Of a stretch of DNA of 64,000 nt, positions 21,171 to 34,600 are shown piece after piece. The translations under genes were made by a program, and so were the position numbers. Source of the DNA: Eriocheir sinensis (Eukaryota; Arthropoda; Malacostraca; Decapoda; Varunidae). Below the pieces are notes generated by a model, which worked only from the letters and a program-made list of their open reading frames with translations, was not told the origin of the DNA and did not search any database. The stretch is from NCBI RefSeq assembly GCF_024679095.1, contig NW_026111629.1:300001-364000 (forward strand), written 5' to 3'. The stretch's first letter is position 1. Each line of letters begins with the position of its first letter.

Positions 21171-22958
21171 TCACTTATTCCCTTCACCCCCGTGACACAT
21201 TCCAAAACGCTCATACACACTTTCATTACTTATTCCATCCATTCTACTCACACCACAAGCACTCCTCAAATAACTCATTTCCACTGCCTGCACTCTAGAC
21301 CTCTGACTTTCATTCAAGGCCCATGTTTCACTTGCATATGTGAGGGTTGGTACTATTATTGTATTTTCAACTGATAACTGATCCAGGGTACTTAAACTCA
21401 TTGACCTCCTCCATTTCTTCACCATTCAGAATTATTTTGCATTCTTTTTCACATTCAGTTCCCACTCTATATGGGCATACAAAATCTACAACTTCACTTC
21501 TCCCCTCACAAACCATCACTTTACTTTTGTTGACATTTACTTTCAGCTTTCTCCTTTTACAGACGCTATGAAAATCACTGACCAAGTTTTGTAAGTCACT
21601 TTCATTTTCTGCAATGAGCACCGTGTCATCAGTAAACAGGATTGAATTCAGCACCCACTGCCTTCCCTCAGCGTACATTTTTACTCCAACTTTGCCCTTT
21701 ATTTCTCTCATGACACCATCCATATAAATATTGAACAACCATGGTGACATGACACGCCCCTGCCCTAATCCCACCTTTTATCTCAAAATGTTCACTTGTT
21801 TCTCCACCAATTTTGACACATGCAGATGCACCCTCATAGAAAGACTTTATTGCACTAAGCAGTTTTCCTCCCACACCATAAATCTTTAAAACATCCCACA
21901 ATGCAATCCAATCGAATCTGTCATAAGCTTTTTCAAAGTCCATGAAGGCAGCGTATACTTTCTTTCCTTTTGCTATTATTTTTTCTCCTACCATCCTGAA
22001 GGAAAATCTTTGATTGATTCCATCAGTTCCTGCTGCTTTTCCATTTTTTCATCTTTTTAATGCCTGATTTACTTCTTCATATGTTATACTTCTTTCTTTA
22101 TATACTCCTCCTCTACCTCCGCTCAAAACTGTTGCTGTAACAGCTGCTGGATGTCCATCAAAAAAATTCATTAAGTTTTTGAAATATTCTCTCCATGTCT
22201 CTTTCACAGCTTCCCCGTCTTTCAACATCTTTCCATTCTCACCAATAACTTCATTAATTTTCCTTGGGGAGATATTATTGGGGTGATGCTTTTCTTTAAT
22301 TTTTTACTTCTTTCCAATATGATTTCCTGTTCCCTTTATATTTTTCACTTAGTCTTTTCCAAAGTCTTCACCAACTCTCTTCTTACTTTCTTTTATTGCT
22401 TGTTTTAATTTCATTTTGCATTCTCTATATTTCTTTTTCCTTTCCCTTTTTACTTGCTCAACCACATTTCTTTCTTAAGTTTTCTTAAAAAAGTTCCCTT
22501 TTCTCTTTTACTATCCTCCTTATCTTTTCTGTCCACCATGAATTTCCTTTTCTTTTTCCATCTCTCACCACTTTCATCCCTACCACTTTTTTGTTGTAGT
22601 TAACACTACTTCTTTAAATGTTCTAAAATCTTTTTCAGTATCTGTACTATCTTTCACACCTTCCCATTTTTCACTTAAGGCATCTGCCATTTCATGTTAT
22701 ACTCATCTTTTATTTCTTTTTTCCTGTAACTTTTCTATCTTCAGTATCTCCTTTTTTACTTCACCTTTCTTTTCAAACACCCACTTTTGCAAGATGGTCA
22801 GAGCCATCGAACATCCCGCTTACTACCTTCGCGTCACAGATATCCTTTCTCAGTCTTCCATCTACTGCCACATAATCAATCAATCCTTTCTGCTCATAAT
22901 CATTCCCCCTCCTCCATGTGTATATGTGGATATAGGCAAAAGTAATAAAGCCCCACAC
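21171..22958 (-). pseudogene. LINE EN-RT fragment A in unit 1
   Basis: Minus strand, 5' to 3': endonuclease C-terminus (YTWRRGNDYEQKGLIDYVAV and FDGSDHLA, the SDH motif) at 22773-22958; linker with REYFKNLMNF at about 22180; RT with AAFMDFEKAYDRFDWIALWD at about 21950; a MSPWLFNIYMDGVMRE block; ILFTDDTVLIA, in which the usual Ala of the ADD motif is Thr; then a jump from LGSVIS straight to TLTYASETWALNESQR at about 21370. That jump indicates an internal deletion of the thumb. It is frameshifted in several places. The clade is not assigned. Confidence 0.72.
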
Positions 22959-22976
22959 ATCAGAAGTTGTATTGCT

Positions 22977-23600
22977 TTGCCTAGGTTATGCAGATGATGT
23001 AGTATTAGTGGAAGGATTTTGCCTGATCCTAAATGACTTTGGTATGGAATGGAAACTTATCTTTAAACATAATAATGGAAATTCACACCAGCAGTAGGAC
23101 AGCGGGTGCTGGGAAACAATATCTTAGAGGTAATAGAAACACAAGGTTATTTAGTATTTGAGATAAGCAAGGAGGCCATAGGAGAAAGCACAAAGAAAAC
23201 TGAATGAAGCCAAGGTAAGGAAAATGACGGGTGTTAACATCAGTGGTAGAGAAGGGAAATTAGCCAGTATGAATATGGAAGTTGCTTTTGGATGGGGAAA
23301 GTAGTAACCCCACAGCTATCTTGTATGGGTCAGCAAAACTAACACTTAAGATGTCGGGAGATTAGAAGTCATTCAAGACCAGTTGGCATGATAGTGTTCA
23401 CATGCTCTCAGGGGAAATGGGGTGAAGCTTCTGAGAAAGGTTAACAAAGGGGAAGCTGAGTTTCAAAGAGAGGAAATGAGTGAACACCGGTGGGCCAAAT
23501 TAATATAACACTGGAAATTCAAGACAATCCCCTTTGGAAAAAGGAAATATACAGAGAGGGAAAGCATATGATGACACTGGAGCAGAGTGAAACAATGTGA
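22977..23600 (+). pseudogene. LINE RT C-terminal fragment (+) in unit 1
   Basis: Plus-strand sequence begins at GTTATGCAGATGATGTAG, encoding GYADDVVLV (catalytic motif). It continues through EIHTSS, KMTGVNISGREG-like and GKWGEASEKG-like pieces with many stops, following the order of a second LINE family's C-terminal half. It lies tail-outward against fragment A. Confidence 0.55.
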
Positions 23601-23999
23601 ATGGAAGACCTGTCAAAGATAGTTGAGAAAAGTTGCCTCTGTGAATGGAGAAGTACCTATACCTATCTATAGTACCTCAGATAGGTGTAGAAGCTCGGGA
23701 AACATTAGAACATTTTATAATAGTACTAATGATTGTGTGCCTTGACCCACTGAGGCAAAGATATACCAGAGTAACCTGACTGAAAGTTGATATATATAAA
23801 AATAAATAAACAAGAAAGTCACTGAACACACGAGTCTGAAATTATGGTAGCCATCTCACGGGAGGCTAATGCATTATGTGTTGTATGTTGGTCTCTGAAT
23901 ACAGTACAGTGACAAACAGCTTGAATATTGAAGAAACTTCAAACTATTGAGGAGTGTGAATTAACGCATCTTAGCACATTGCATTTTGGCGGTAGAGGG

Positions 24000-24600
24000 G
24001 TCAGGTTAGGTTGGTCATAGGCTAGGTATAGTTAGGTTTGGTCAGGTCTAGTTAGATTTAGTTTGTTTTTGACTTGTCTACTTTTATTATTTGGTAATTC
24101 CGTGTGATACGCTTCGCGCTACGCCTTTGTTGTCACCGGCGGCTGAGGAGACGACGTCAGGGCAGTGATATACATATTTTGCCAAAACACACAAAAGAAT
24201 AGTGGAGGTACACCGGAAACATGAAAAGATGCACCTTTATAACGATCATAGGCAATAAAGACCACAAGAGGAAGAAGAAGAAGGCTCGTTTATGTCGATC
24301 ATTTACTCCATTGATGTGTCTATTGTTTCCAAACAAGCTTTTGTGTACAGATAGATAACGTGTTGAATGCATTATAGCTATTTCATCTTTGCATAATATG
24401 TCCTGTGGTAACTATATACAATGCTTTTGCAAGTTGTCGTTTTGCTAGGCGATGCACTTCATACCGGTATTTTGCTCAAAAAATACTTAGCTTAGAGTCC
24501 GCTAAGGGGAATTCTAAGTAATACTTAAGGGCCTATGCTTAGCTAAAAGTTGTTAAGTGCAAGGCTTAGTATTATTCTTAGAATATTTGTGTATACGGCC
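24000..24600. other. Right subterminal region of unit 1, no gene
   Basis: GGTTAGGTT/GGTCAGGTC-type words at 24000-24060, then AT-rich DNA. The last 120 bp are full of CTTAG/TAAGT words leading into the TIR. Confidence 0.6.
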
Positions 24601-25024
24601 CCTGGGGCGGTATACACAAACGTTCTTAGCATCGCTAAGTGCACTTAACGGCAAAGAATCGTTAAGTTTTCTACTTAAAATGGCGCCGAGCCGCTTAGCG
24701 GTGAAGCTGGAGCACTTAGCGGGCGGAAAATTTAAGGCGGGGAAGGGGCTCCCTTAGCACCGTTAAAAATGCATAAGTATTGCAACATGGTGGATTACAG
24801 CGGGATGAAAGGCATCACCTCCTAATATATCTGCCTCGTCTAGACGAATTGGAGGCGTGTAATGATTTGAAACTCATCCCGAAATATCTGTGGACTGTGC
24901 TGACCGTGCTGAGATGAGTGGCTCGGCGAGGCGGACCTTGGAAACACCTACATGGCCATCACGACTGAAGTGGTGTTCGCTGACAGGTAAAATGCAGGTG
25001 CAACCTTCACAGGCTGACAGAGAT

Positions 25025-25210
25025 TGAGTGATAACAGACACTGGAGACCCTCCAAGCGATGGCTGGTGACCGCCTGCCACCATCCACAGGCTGTCACACA
25101 AGGAGCCCTGGGAGTAACCTTGCTGGAAGCCCCGCGGGCCGCAGTGTGTGGCTGGCGTTATACAGCCCCCAGCCATCGCCTGGAGGGCATCCAGTGTCTG
25201 TTATCACTCA
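25025..25210. repeat. Foldback hairpin in unit 2
   Basis: Same 42-bp arms as 17539-17724, at 25025-25066 and 25169-25210. Confidence 0.8.
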
Positions 25211-26904
25211 CCTTAGGTAGTCTGTGAAGGTCCAGTCATCACTGGTGCACGTGTATCTTACCTGTGATCAACACCGGCAGCCACAGACTCCTGCCCAAGG
25301 AACGAACACAGGTGAGCCAATATTTTACCTCGCCAGACTTATCCTTTACAATATTCAACTCTTTAAACCTAACACACCTGTTAATCTTGTGACTGACTTC
25401 AACAAACGTTTCCCACCAACCTTACCAAACCCTAAACAATACCTATTTGGGTCACTAGTGTCTGTTATGTAATTTTTACTTGACTAACCTCCCAGCGGCG
25501 ATAAACCAAACCTAACCTGGGTAAATTTATCATTGACATATAGTTATTTCAACTTAATCTGTTATTTAAGATAGCCAGTTTTAACCAAATCAACAATTAT
25601 TTAGAAAAGTTGATATTTTTAACCTAACTTAAATGTCAGAAGTGTCCTAACAAAATTACCTTCCTTTGCTTATTTTTAGTAACCAAACCAAATCAATTTG
25701 ACGTACCGGTAGCTCTTAAACCGAACTTGCTCTAGTACTCAAGCTTGCATCACTTATGACTTTTTTCCTTTAATCCTAAATCAACTTGTTTAGAAACCTT
25801 GCTCTGACATACCTAACTTAATATAAGTTCACCTCTCCTAACTCAGATAAATTTCCGATTTGTGTTACTGAGTATTTTTTAAACAAACATTTTGATTTTG
25901 GACGTAATTTTTTTACCAAAACTAACTATCATTCAGAATGTTGCCTTATTTTAACTTAACAAAAAATTATAAACGTCACCTAACCTCATTGATCCTACTT
26001 AACGAACGGTAGCTATCCTTCCTGTAAAATACCTCCCAGGAATCCCTGGGTGTTGCAAAATGATACTAATACCCATGCTAGCTAGCATTGTAGTATTGTT
26101 TAATTTGTTTTGGTCATGTCTTTTTTTTTCACATTTAAAATTAATTAGTTCACAGTATATTATGGCTTTTGTTATTTGCAGCTTCCTTTCTTATGAAGAT
26201 CTAAAAGTGAATTTTATGATTATTCTTAGTCTTACTCCCAAATAGCAATTAAAGTCAATCAACAAAGCTAAAATCTTTTTGAACAAAAAAAATTGCAAAT
26301 TGGTCCATGAGTCAAGAGTTTTGACTTCTGGACAAGTATAGATATAGATATAGGGCAGGTACCAAAGCATTTCTAATTGTAATGTATCTATTTGCAGTGA
26401 TCGTGATGACATTGACAACAACGAGCAAGTCCTCCTAGACCTAGAGTGACCTCAAGCTGGTATTCGCCACATAACATTATTGTTTAATCATTTAGTTTTT
26501 ATCATCCAGCATCAAGCAATCATTCCCATGCAAGAATATAATGCACAATATAAGCAACTTCAATTGCTAGAAAATAAGACAATGTTGCCAGCCCATACAG
26601 TGTGCACTGTGCAGTAAATAACTCATGTAGATAATGCCTGTTATTCTATCACATACTTATGTCGATGCAATGTCTTTTAGTTCTTGCTTCGGGTATATTA
26701 ATTACTAATCCATTCTTATTTCTCCGACGGCCATTTCCTGTGTCGATACGTCAATCAGTTCAGTACTTTTATTTTCTTAGCTTGTGTTTTGCAATTCTTT
26801 GCCATTTAAATCACTGGACACATATTAATAAATAATACAGATTTAATTATCATATATCAGTCCCATAAGTTTATTTCAGATGCTCTTAAAACAACATCTG
26901 TCCA

Positions 26905-27145
26905 TTCATAGTCCAACTTAACCTGGTAGCAGCAATGGGCCAAATTTGTGGCTTTACCGTGTACCAGCGATGGGCCACATTTTTGCCATGATATAAACCC
27001 CCAAAAATAGATGATGCATAAACTGATCACAAATGTGTTGATATATATATGAAATGGTTTGTGTGAGTGATGATTTTTTCTCATTTTTCTCGCTCGGAGG
27101 AACCTTTAAGAAACATGATCCCTACAGCTACCAGGTTAACCTCTT
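26905..27145 (-). repeat. 240-bp dispersed repeat, unit 2 copy
   Basis: Unit 2 counterpart of 19425-19655, with small differences (AGCAGCAATGGGCC). Confidence 0.65.
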
Positions 27146-27179
27146 TTAGTATAGTACACTAATCAAGAAAAACATCCCG

Positions 27180-27306
<127 letters not shown>

Positions 27307-27559
27307 GTTGTTTATTTGAACTTGTACTCATATTTCAGGGCCAAACATGATGTGGAAGAAGAAATCAGTTGTTTCCATCAGTCGGGTTTGTGCCATGGCA
27401 GCTTTCTCCAGCTGTCCGGCAGAGGTCCAGTCCATGCCATGGAGAAATTCAGCCCCCAACAATGAGATGGCATGCCAGAGATGGATCTGCAGCTTCTCCT
27501 CCAATCAATCAATCCTTGCAATGCCCTTTCTCTTTTTTCTCCTTCTGTACCACCATGCT

Positions 27560-28690
27560 TACACATAACTGATCCAAGGTACTTAAACTCGTTAACCTCC
27601 TCCATTTCTTCACCATTCAAAATTATTTGGCATTCTTTTTCACATTCAATGCCCACTCTATATGGGCATACAAACTCTACAACCTCCCTTCTACTCTGCT
27701 CACAAACCATCACTTTACTTTTGTTGAAATTTACTTTCAACTTTCTCCTTTTACATACACTATCAAAAACACTGACCAAATTTTGTAAGTCACTTTCATT
27801 TTCTGCATTGAGCACCGTGTCATCAGCAAATAAGATTGAATTCATCACCCACTTCCTTCCCTCCCTCAGCATACATTTTTACTTCAATTTCCCCAACTTT
27901 GCCCTTCATTTCTCATAACACCATCCATATAAATATTGAACAACCACGATGACATGACACACCCCTGCCTTAGCCCACTTTCATCTCAAAATGTTCACTT
28001 GTTTCTCCACTAATTTTGACACATGCAGATGCATCCTCATAGAAAGACTTTATTGCATAAAGCAGTTTTCCTCCCACACCATATATCTTTAAGACGTCCC
28101 ACAATGCCAGCCAATCGACTCTGTCATAAACTTTCTTTAGAATAACTAGATCCATGAAGGCAGCATAGTATTTTTTCCTTTTGCTAATATTTTTTCTAAT
28201 AAAACACCATCCTGAAGGAAAATATCTGATCCACACATCCTCTTCCCTTCCTGAAGTCTCCTTGTTCTTCACTGATTTTCTCTTCTGTAAGTCTTTGCGC
28301 AGTCTCAATTAGGACTTTTCCATATACCTTTCCAGGTAGCCTACACTCAGCAGACTTATACCCCTACAACTCCCACCTCCCCTCTCCTGCCCTTCCCCTT
28401 GTAAACTGGGACCATGATGGCTTTTGTCAAGTCTGCTGGGACCTCCCCCCCCCCTTCCCAGGCTACTTCACATATCTTGACCATTCATAAAGTAACTTCA
28501 TCTCCACACTTCAACATTTCTGCTGTGATTCCTCTCAATTCATTCATCATCATCATCTCGTCGACGCCTGCTCTTAGGAGCTCCCACCAGGGGATGGCCA
28601 CGGCAGAAGTTTCCATCTTTCTCTATCCGGACACTCCCTCCTTGCCTGCTCAAAGTTTCTCAAGGATCTCTCATCCTTCTCCCTAATGTA
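27560..28690 (-). pseudogene. LINE RT fragment B in unit 2
   Basis: Counterpart of 20044-21040 without the 130-bp deletion. It retains YDRVDWLALWDVLKIYGVGG and SFYEDASACVKISGETSEHF, then ILFADDTVLNA. Stops and frameshifts remain. Confidence 0.7.
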
Positions 28691-28817
28691 CTCCTGCACC
28701 CTATCTCTCCATTTCACTGGAGGTCGTCCTCTAACATTCCCTCCCTCAATCTCACATACACCCTTCTGGTCATCTTACTCTCCTCCATTCACTCCATGTG
28801 GCCAAACCACTTTAAAG

Positions 28818-30606
28818 TCACTTATTCCCTTCACCCCCGTGACACATTCCAAAACGCTCATACACACTTTCATTACTTATTCCATCCATTCTACTCACAC
28901 CACAAGCACTCCTCAAATAACTCATTTCCACTGCCTGCACTCTAGACCTCTGACTTTCATTCAAGGCCCATGTTTCACTTGCATATGTGAGGGTTGGTAC
29001 TATTATTGTATTTTCAACTGATAACTGATCCAAGGTACTTAAACTCATTGACCTCCTCCATTTCTTCACCATTCAGAATTATTTTGCATTCTTTTTCACA
29101 TTCAGTTCCCACTCTATATGGGCATACAAAATCTACAACTTCACTTCTACTCCCCTCACAAACCATCACTTTACTTTTGTTGACATTTACTTTCAGCTTT
29201 CTCCTTTTACAGACGCTATGAAAATCACTGACCAAGTTTTGTAAGTCACTTTCATTTTCTGCAATGAGCACTGTGTCATCAGTAAACAGGATTGAATTCA
29301 GCACCCACTACCCTCCCTCAGCATACATTTTTACTCCAACTTTGCCCTTTATTTCTCTCATGACACCATCCATATAAATATTGAACAACCATGGTGACAT
29401 GACACGCCCCTGCCTTAATCCCACCTTTATCTCAAAATGTTCACTTGTTTCTCCACCAATTTTGACACATGCAGATGCATCCTCATAGAAAAACTTTATT
29501 GCACTAAGCAGCTTTCCTCCTACACCATAAATCTTTAAAACATCCCACAATGCAATCCAATCGAATCTGTCATAAGCTTTTTCAAAGTCCATGAAGGCAG
29601 CGTATAGTTTCTTTCCTTTTGCTATTATTTTTTCTACTACCATCCTGAAGGAAAATATCTGATTGATTCCATCAGTTCCTGCTGCTTTTCCATTTTTTCA
29701 TCTTTTTAATGCCTGATTTACTTCTTCATATGTTATACTTCTTTCTTTATATACTCCTCCTCTACCTCCGCTCAAAACTGTTGCTGTAACAGCTGCTGGA
29801 CGTCCATCATCAAAATTCATTAAGTTTTTGAAATATTCTCTCCATGTCTCTTTCACAGCTTCCCCGTCTTTCAACATCTTTCCATTCTCACCCATAACTT
29901 CATTAATTTTCCTTGGGGAGATATTATTGGGGTGATACTTTTCTTTCGTTTTTTACTTCTTTCCAATATGATTTCCTGTTCCCTTTATATTTTTCACTTA
30001 GTCTTTTCCAAAGTCTTCACCAACTCTCTTCTTACTTTCTTTTATTGCTTGTTTTAATTTCATTTTGCATTCTCTATATTTCTTTTTCCTTTCCCTTTTT
30101 ACTTGCTCAGCCACATTTCTTTCTTAAGTTTTCTTAAAAAAGTTCCCTTTTCTCTCTTACTATCCTCCTTATCTCTTCTGTCCACCATGAATTTCATTTT
30201 CTTTTTCCATCTCTCACCACTTTCATCCCTACCACTTTTTTGTTGTAGTTAACAATACTTCTTTAAATGTTCTAAAAACTTTTTCAGTATCTGTACTATC
30301 TTTCACACCTTCCCATTTTTCACTTAAGGCCTCTGCCATTTCACGTTATACTCATCTTTATTTCTTTTTTCCTGTAACTTTTCTATCTTCAGTATCTCCT
30401 TTTTTACTTCACCTTTCTTTTCAAACACCCACTTTTGCAAGATGGTCAGAGCCATCGAACATCCCGCTTACTACCTTCGCGTCACAGATATCCTTTCTCA
30501 GTCTTCCATCTACTGCCACATAATCAATCAATCCTTTCTGCTCATAATCATTCCCCCTCCTCCATGTGTATATGTGGATATAGGCAAAAGTAATAAAGCC
30601 CCACAC
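28818..30606 (-). pseudogene. LINE EN-RT fragment A in unit 2
   Basis: Counterpart of 21171-22958. It has a linker MGENGKMLKDGEAVKETWRE (29895 down), RT with AAFMDFEKAYDRFDW, VGLRQGRVMSPWLFNIYMDG in one frame, then ILFTDDTVLIA after a nonsense codon near 29307. The same thumb deletion after LGSVIS is present, so that deletion predates the unit duplication. Confidence 0.72.
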
Positions 30607-30614
30607 ATCAGAAG

Positions 30615-31240
30615 TTGTATTGCTTTGCCTAGGTTATGCAGATGATGTAGTATTAGTGGAAGGATTTTGCCTGATCCTAAATGACTTTGGTATGGAATGG
30701 AAACTTATCTTTAAACATAATAATGGAAATTCACACCAGCAGTAGGACAGCGGATGCTGGGAAACAATATCTTAGAGGTAATAGAAACACATGGTTATTT
30801 AGCATTTGAGATAAGCAAGGAGGCCATAGGAGAAAGCACAAAGAAAACTGAGTGAAGCCAAGGTAAGGAAAATGACGGGTGTTAACATCAGTGGTAGAGA
30901 AGGGAAATTAGCCAGTATGAATATGGAAGTTGCCTTTGGATGGGGAAAGTAGTAACCCCACAGCTATCTTGTATGGGTCAGCAAAACTAACACTTAAGAT
31001 GTCGGGAGATTAGAAGTCATTCAAGACCAGTTGGCATGATAGTGTTCACATGCTCTCAGGGGAAATGGGGTGAAGCTTCTGAGAAAGGTTAACAAAGGGG
31101 AAGCCTAGTTTCAAAGAGAGGAATTGAGTGAACACCAGTGGGCCAAATTAATATAACACTGGAAATTCAAGACAATCCCCTTTGGAGAAAGGAAATATAC
31201 AGAGAGGGAAAGCATATGATGACACTGGAGCAGAGTGAAA
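30615..31240 (+). pseudogene. LINE RT C-terminal fragment (+) in unit 2
   Basis: Counterpart of 22977-23600, beginning with the GYADDVVLV codons. Degenerate, with many stops. Confidence 0.55.
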
Positions 31241-32246
31241 CAATGTGAATGGAAGACCTGTCAAAGATAGTTGAGAAAAGTGGCCTCTGTGAATGGAGAA
31301 GTACCTATACCTATCTATAGTACACCAGATAGGTGTAGAAGGTCGGGAAACATTAGAACATTTTATAATAGTATTAATGATTGTGTGCCTTGACCCACTG
31401 AGGTAAAGATATACCAGAGTAACCTGACTGGAAGTTGATATATATCAAAATAAACAAGAAAGTCACTGAACACACGAGTCTGAAATTATGGTAACCATCT
31501 CACGGGAGGCTAATGCATTATGTGTTGTATGTTGGTCTCTGAATACAGTACAGTGACAAACAGCTTGAATATTGAAGAAACTTCAAACTATTGAGGAGTG
31601 TGAATTAACGCATCTTAGCACATTGCATTTTGGCGGTAGAGGGGTCAGGTTAGGTTGGTCATAGGCTAGGTATAGTTAGGTTTGGTCAGGTCTAGTTAGA
31701 TTTAGTTTGTTTTTGACTTGTCTACTTTTATTATTTGGTAATTCCGTGTGATACGCTTCGCGCTACGCCTTTGTTGTCACCGGCGGCTGAGGAGACGACG
31801 TCAGGGCAGTAATATACATATTTTGCCAAAACACACAAAAGAATAGTGGAGGTACACCGGAAACATGAAAAGATGCACCTATATAACGATCATAGGCAAT
31901 AAAGACCACAAGAGGAAGAAGAAGAAGACTCGTTTATGTCGATCATTTTCTCCACTGTTGTGTCCATTGTTTCCAAACAAGCTTTTGTATACAGATAGAT
32001 AACGTGTTGAATTCATTATAGCTATTTCATCTTTGCATAATATGCACTGTGGTAGCTATATACAATGCTTTTGCAAGTGATCGTTTTGCTAGGCGATGTA
32101 CTTCATACCGGTATTTTGCTCAAAAAATACTTAGCTTAGAGTCCGCTAAGGGGAATTCTAAGTAATACTTAAGGGCCTATGCTTAGCTAAAAGTTGTTAA
32201 GTGCAAGGCTTAGTATTATTCTTAGAATATTTGTGTATACGGCCCC

Positions 32247-32815
32247 TGGTGCCGAGCCTATGAAGCTGAAGGGTCAGGAGGTTCGGAATGGCGAGAAGGT
32301 TCAGTTGGGTGATGGCTTCATTGTAAATTGTGTAGTTCGACCCCATGATGCTTACAATTGCCCTCTTCTGTACTTTTTCCAGTTTGTTTGTGTGTTGTTG
32401 AGGGATACGACCAGAGTGGAGAGGCGTAGCACAGCCTTGGCAGGATGAATGTGGTGTAAACATGTGTCAGGTCGGAGGCAGTGACGCCAAATTTCTTGAG
32501 AGTGCGGAGCATGTGCAGTCTGTATGAGGTGGCGGAGATCGTAGTGTTGGTGTAAGGGTCCCAGCTGAGCTTGTCGTCGAGGAGGATGCCAAGTAGTTTA
32601 GTGGTGTGCACAGCTTCCAGGATGTGATCACTGAGCTTGAGTGTTGGGGGTGGAGTAGGTGTAATGGCCAGGTCGAAGTGCATGACTATTGTTTTCTTCC
32701 TGTTAATGGTGACGGACTAGTCTTGGGCCCAGGCCAGCAGGGTGTTGAGATCATTTTGAAGGGAGGTGTAGTATGGTGAAGTGTTGTTAATTGCTGCAGC
32801 TATTGTGGAATCGTG
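32247..32815 (-). pseudogene. LINE RT thumb/C-terminal region, right half of an interrupted element
   Basis: Minus strand: LNTLLAWAQD and a stop, then LGILLDDKLSWDPYTNTTIS, HVYTTFILPRLCYASPLWSY, and in a second frame NKLEKVQKRAIVSIMGSNYT and NLLTLQLHRLGTRG. The frame shifts at about 32400. The last codons merge into the TIR of unit 2; the remaining C-terminus is at 16978-17117. The start is truncated at the (GT)n tract. Confidence 0.7.
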
Positions 32816-33110
32816 TGTGTGTGTGTGTGTGTGTGTGTGTAGGACAATAATAACAGTAATGTGAAAGGAATAGATAAATATATAAATCGATGCAGAGATA
32901 GGAAAAAAGATAGATGCATAAATAGATATAGACATATAGATCGATAGATTGGCTATGCATAAGTGGATAGGTGAGTTGGAATGTTTTTTATATAGATGGA
33001 TAAATAAACGACTAACAGACACACAAATACAGACAGAAAGACAGATAGATTGACTAACAAAGACACAGACAGACAGACTGACAGACAGACACAGATGCTG
33101 AGTCAGAGAA
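32816..33110. repeat. (GT)n microsatellite and GATA/GACA-rich stretch
   Basis: (GT)n at 32816-32840, then degenerate GATAGAT and, at 33040-33090, GACAGACA words. Confidence 0.8.
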
Positions 33111-33700
33111 AACAACATTTGAAAGAATCTTAGTCGAATTCGTAATCGTATAATGGGACGGATGGAGGGAGGAAGGAGAAGCCCGCAGTGGTCCGGTATT
33201 GGCTGAGATTTTTGGACGAAAGTTTGTGTGAATTTTCTTTTTTATGGAAGCTTGCATTAAGTCGTTCGTGAAGCGAGGTAGATTGAACAAAATAACATGT
33301 TTTCTACTCTGACGGAACGAGTAAGACGAGAGTTAGGAAACCAAAGCTGTGTTTTTAGTATCTACTCGGTGCAACAAGTTAAGGCAAACGCTCAAGGTGC
33401 AAACTATTATAAAAATATGAAGTGCCACGATTTGTGTAATACTTCAACGCAACAAAATGAATGAAAAGTGCAGGAAGTTTTTAGCTCATCCCGCCATATT
33501 AAGACAAAATGAAAATGACAAGGGCTTTTTTATCACCCCGCGCGGGAAAATTATTGAATATTTAAAAAAAAAAGTCACGGTTTATTTCTGCCTTGGGGGA
33601 CCCAATCAAAACAATAAACAGAAATGTCAGTTTTTGTAGCGCCAGGATGTAAAATGAAACAGGGAGTCGTGAAAACATAAATACAAACCGATTCAAGGCA
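33110..33700. other. No gene recognised
   Basis: Mixed-composition sequence with only short frames. Nothing resembles a known gene or repeat. Confidence 0.5.
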
Positions 33701-33704
33701 CAGG

Positions 33705-34013
33705 AAGAAAAGATGTGGACCTCAGGTGTTGGGAGGCTCAAGTAGTAACATCACTCCACCGTGCGAAGAAAAGATGTGGACCTCAGGTGTTGGGAGGCAC
33801 AAGTAGTAACATCACTCCACCGTGCGAAGAAAAGATGTGGACCTCAGGTGTTGGGAGGCACAAGTAGTAACATCACTCCACCGGGCGAAGAAAAGATGTG
33901 GACCTCAGGTGTTGGGAGGCACAAGTAGTAACATCACTCCACCGGGCGAAGAAAAGATGTGGACCTCAGGTGTTGGGAGGCTCAAGTAGTAACATCACTC
34001 CACCGTGCTAGAG
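33705..34013. repeat. 61-bp minisatellite, five units
   Basis: AGATGTGGACCTCAGG occurs at 33711, 33772, 33833, 33894 and 33955, exactly 61 bp apart. Units are almost identical, with GCTCAAG/GCACAAG and CCGTGC/CCGGGC variants. Confidence 0.95.
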
Positions 34014-34019
34014 TAACTC

Positions 34020-34600
34020 AGATCGAGTCTTTACTCCTTATGTCTCCTCATACAAAAGATGGGTGATGGAGACATGGTTCGGTTCAAGGCCTGGGTATCA
34101 GGTGATGGAATGCTCAAGTGGCAACATCACCTAACCGGCCTGGAGAAAATATCATTAAACCCTTACTTTCTATCCCTCTTACTCAGAAAAAAAAAGGTTA
34201 TAGAGATTTGGTGCGATTCAAGCCAGAAAAAAAAAAAAAAAACGTACATTTCAAGTGATGGAAAACTCAGGAAACATCAGTGAACCAGCCAAGGGTAACT
34301 ATGATTGAACCTTTACGCTTTCCTTCCTCTTCGTCAAAAAAGTAAGGGAGAGACTTGGTTCGACTCTATCCAGGAATATAAAGGTCATGGTTCTCAGGTG
34401 ATGGAAGACTCGGGAAACATCACTGAACCGGCTAACTGCAGCTAGGATTGAACCTCTACTTTCAGCTTCCTTCTTAATGGAAAAATATATGAGTCGTAGA
34501 GTTACGGCTCGATTCAAGCCATAGATATATAGAGCTTCGTTCTCAGGCGATGGGAGGCTCAAGTTACATCACAACTGGTAAAGAGGATCTAACCTTAAAC
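34020..34600. repeat. Degenerate relatives of the 61-bp repeat
   Basis: CAGGTGATGGAA...CTCAAG...ACATCAC, ATTGAACCTTTAC and GGTTCGATTCAAGCC-like words recur at about 34080, 34250, 34390 and 34540 in the same order, in roughly 130-150 bp diverged units. Confidence 0.65.

Larger units (their letters stand above)
17118..24602. mobile_element. TIR-bounded 7.5-kb unit, copy 1
   Basis: Starts GGGGCGGTATACACAAA and ends with the inverse TTTGTGTATACGGCCCC. The ends carry many CTTAG/CTAAG words (for example TTCTTAGCATCGCTAAGTGC at the left), like subterminal transposase sites. Copy 2 follows after a single T at 24603. Inside are a foldback hairpin, AT-rich DNA, a dispersed 240-bp repeat, an AT microsatellite and at least three LINE fragments. 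No transposase is recognisable. The TIR style (GGGGCCGTATnCAC, CTTAG-rich) resembles PIF/Harbinger-type elements, but the target duplication is not clear, so the superfamily is open. Confidence 0.75.

Noticed and set aside
20111..21571. Plus-strand Ser/Leu/Phe-rich frames (e.g. 20111-20428, 21347-21571)
   Set aside because: Antisense shadows of the LINE reverse transcriptase on the minus strand.
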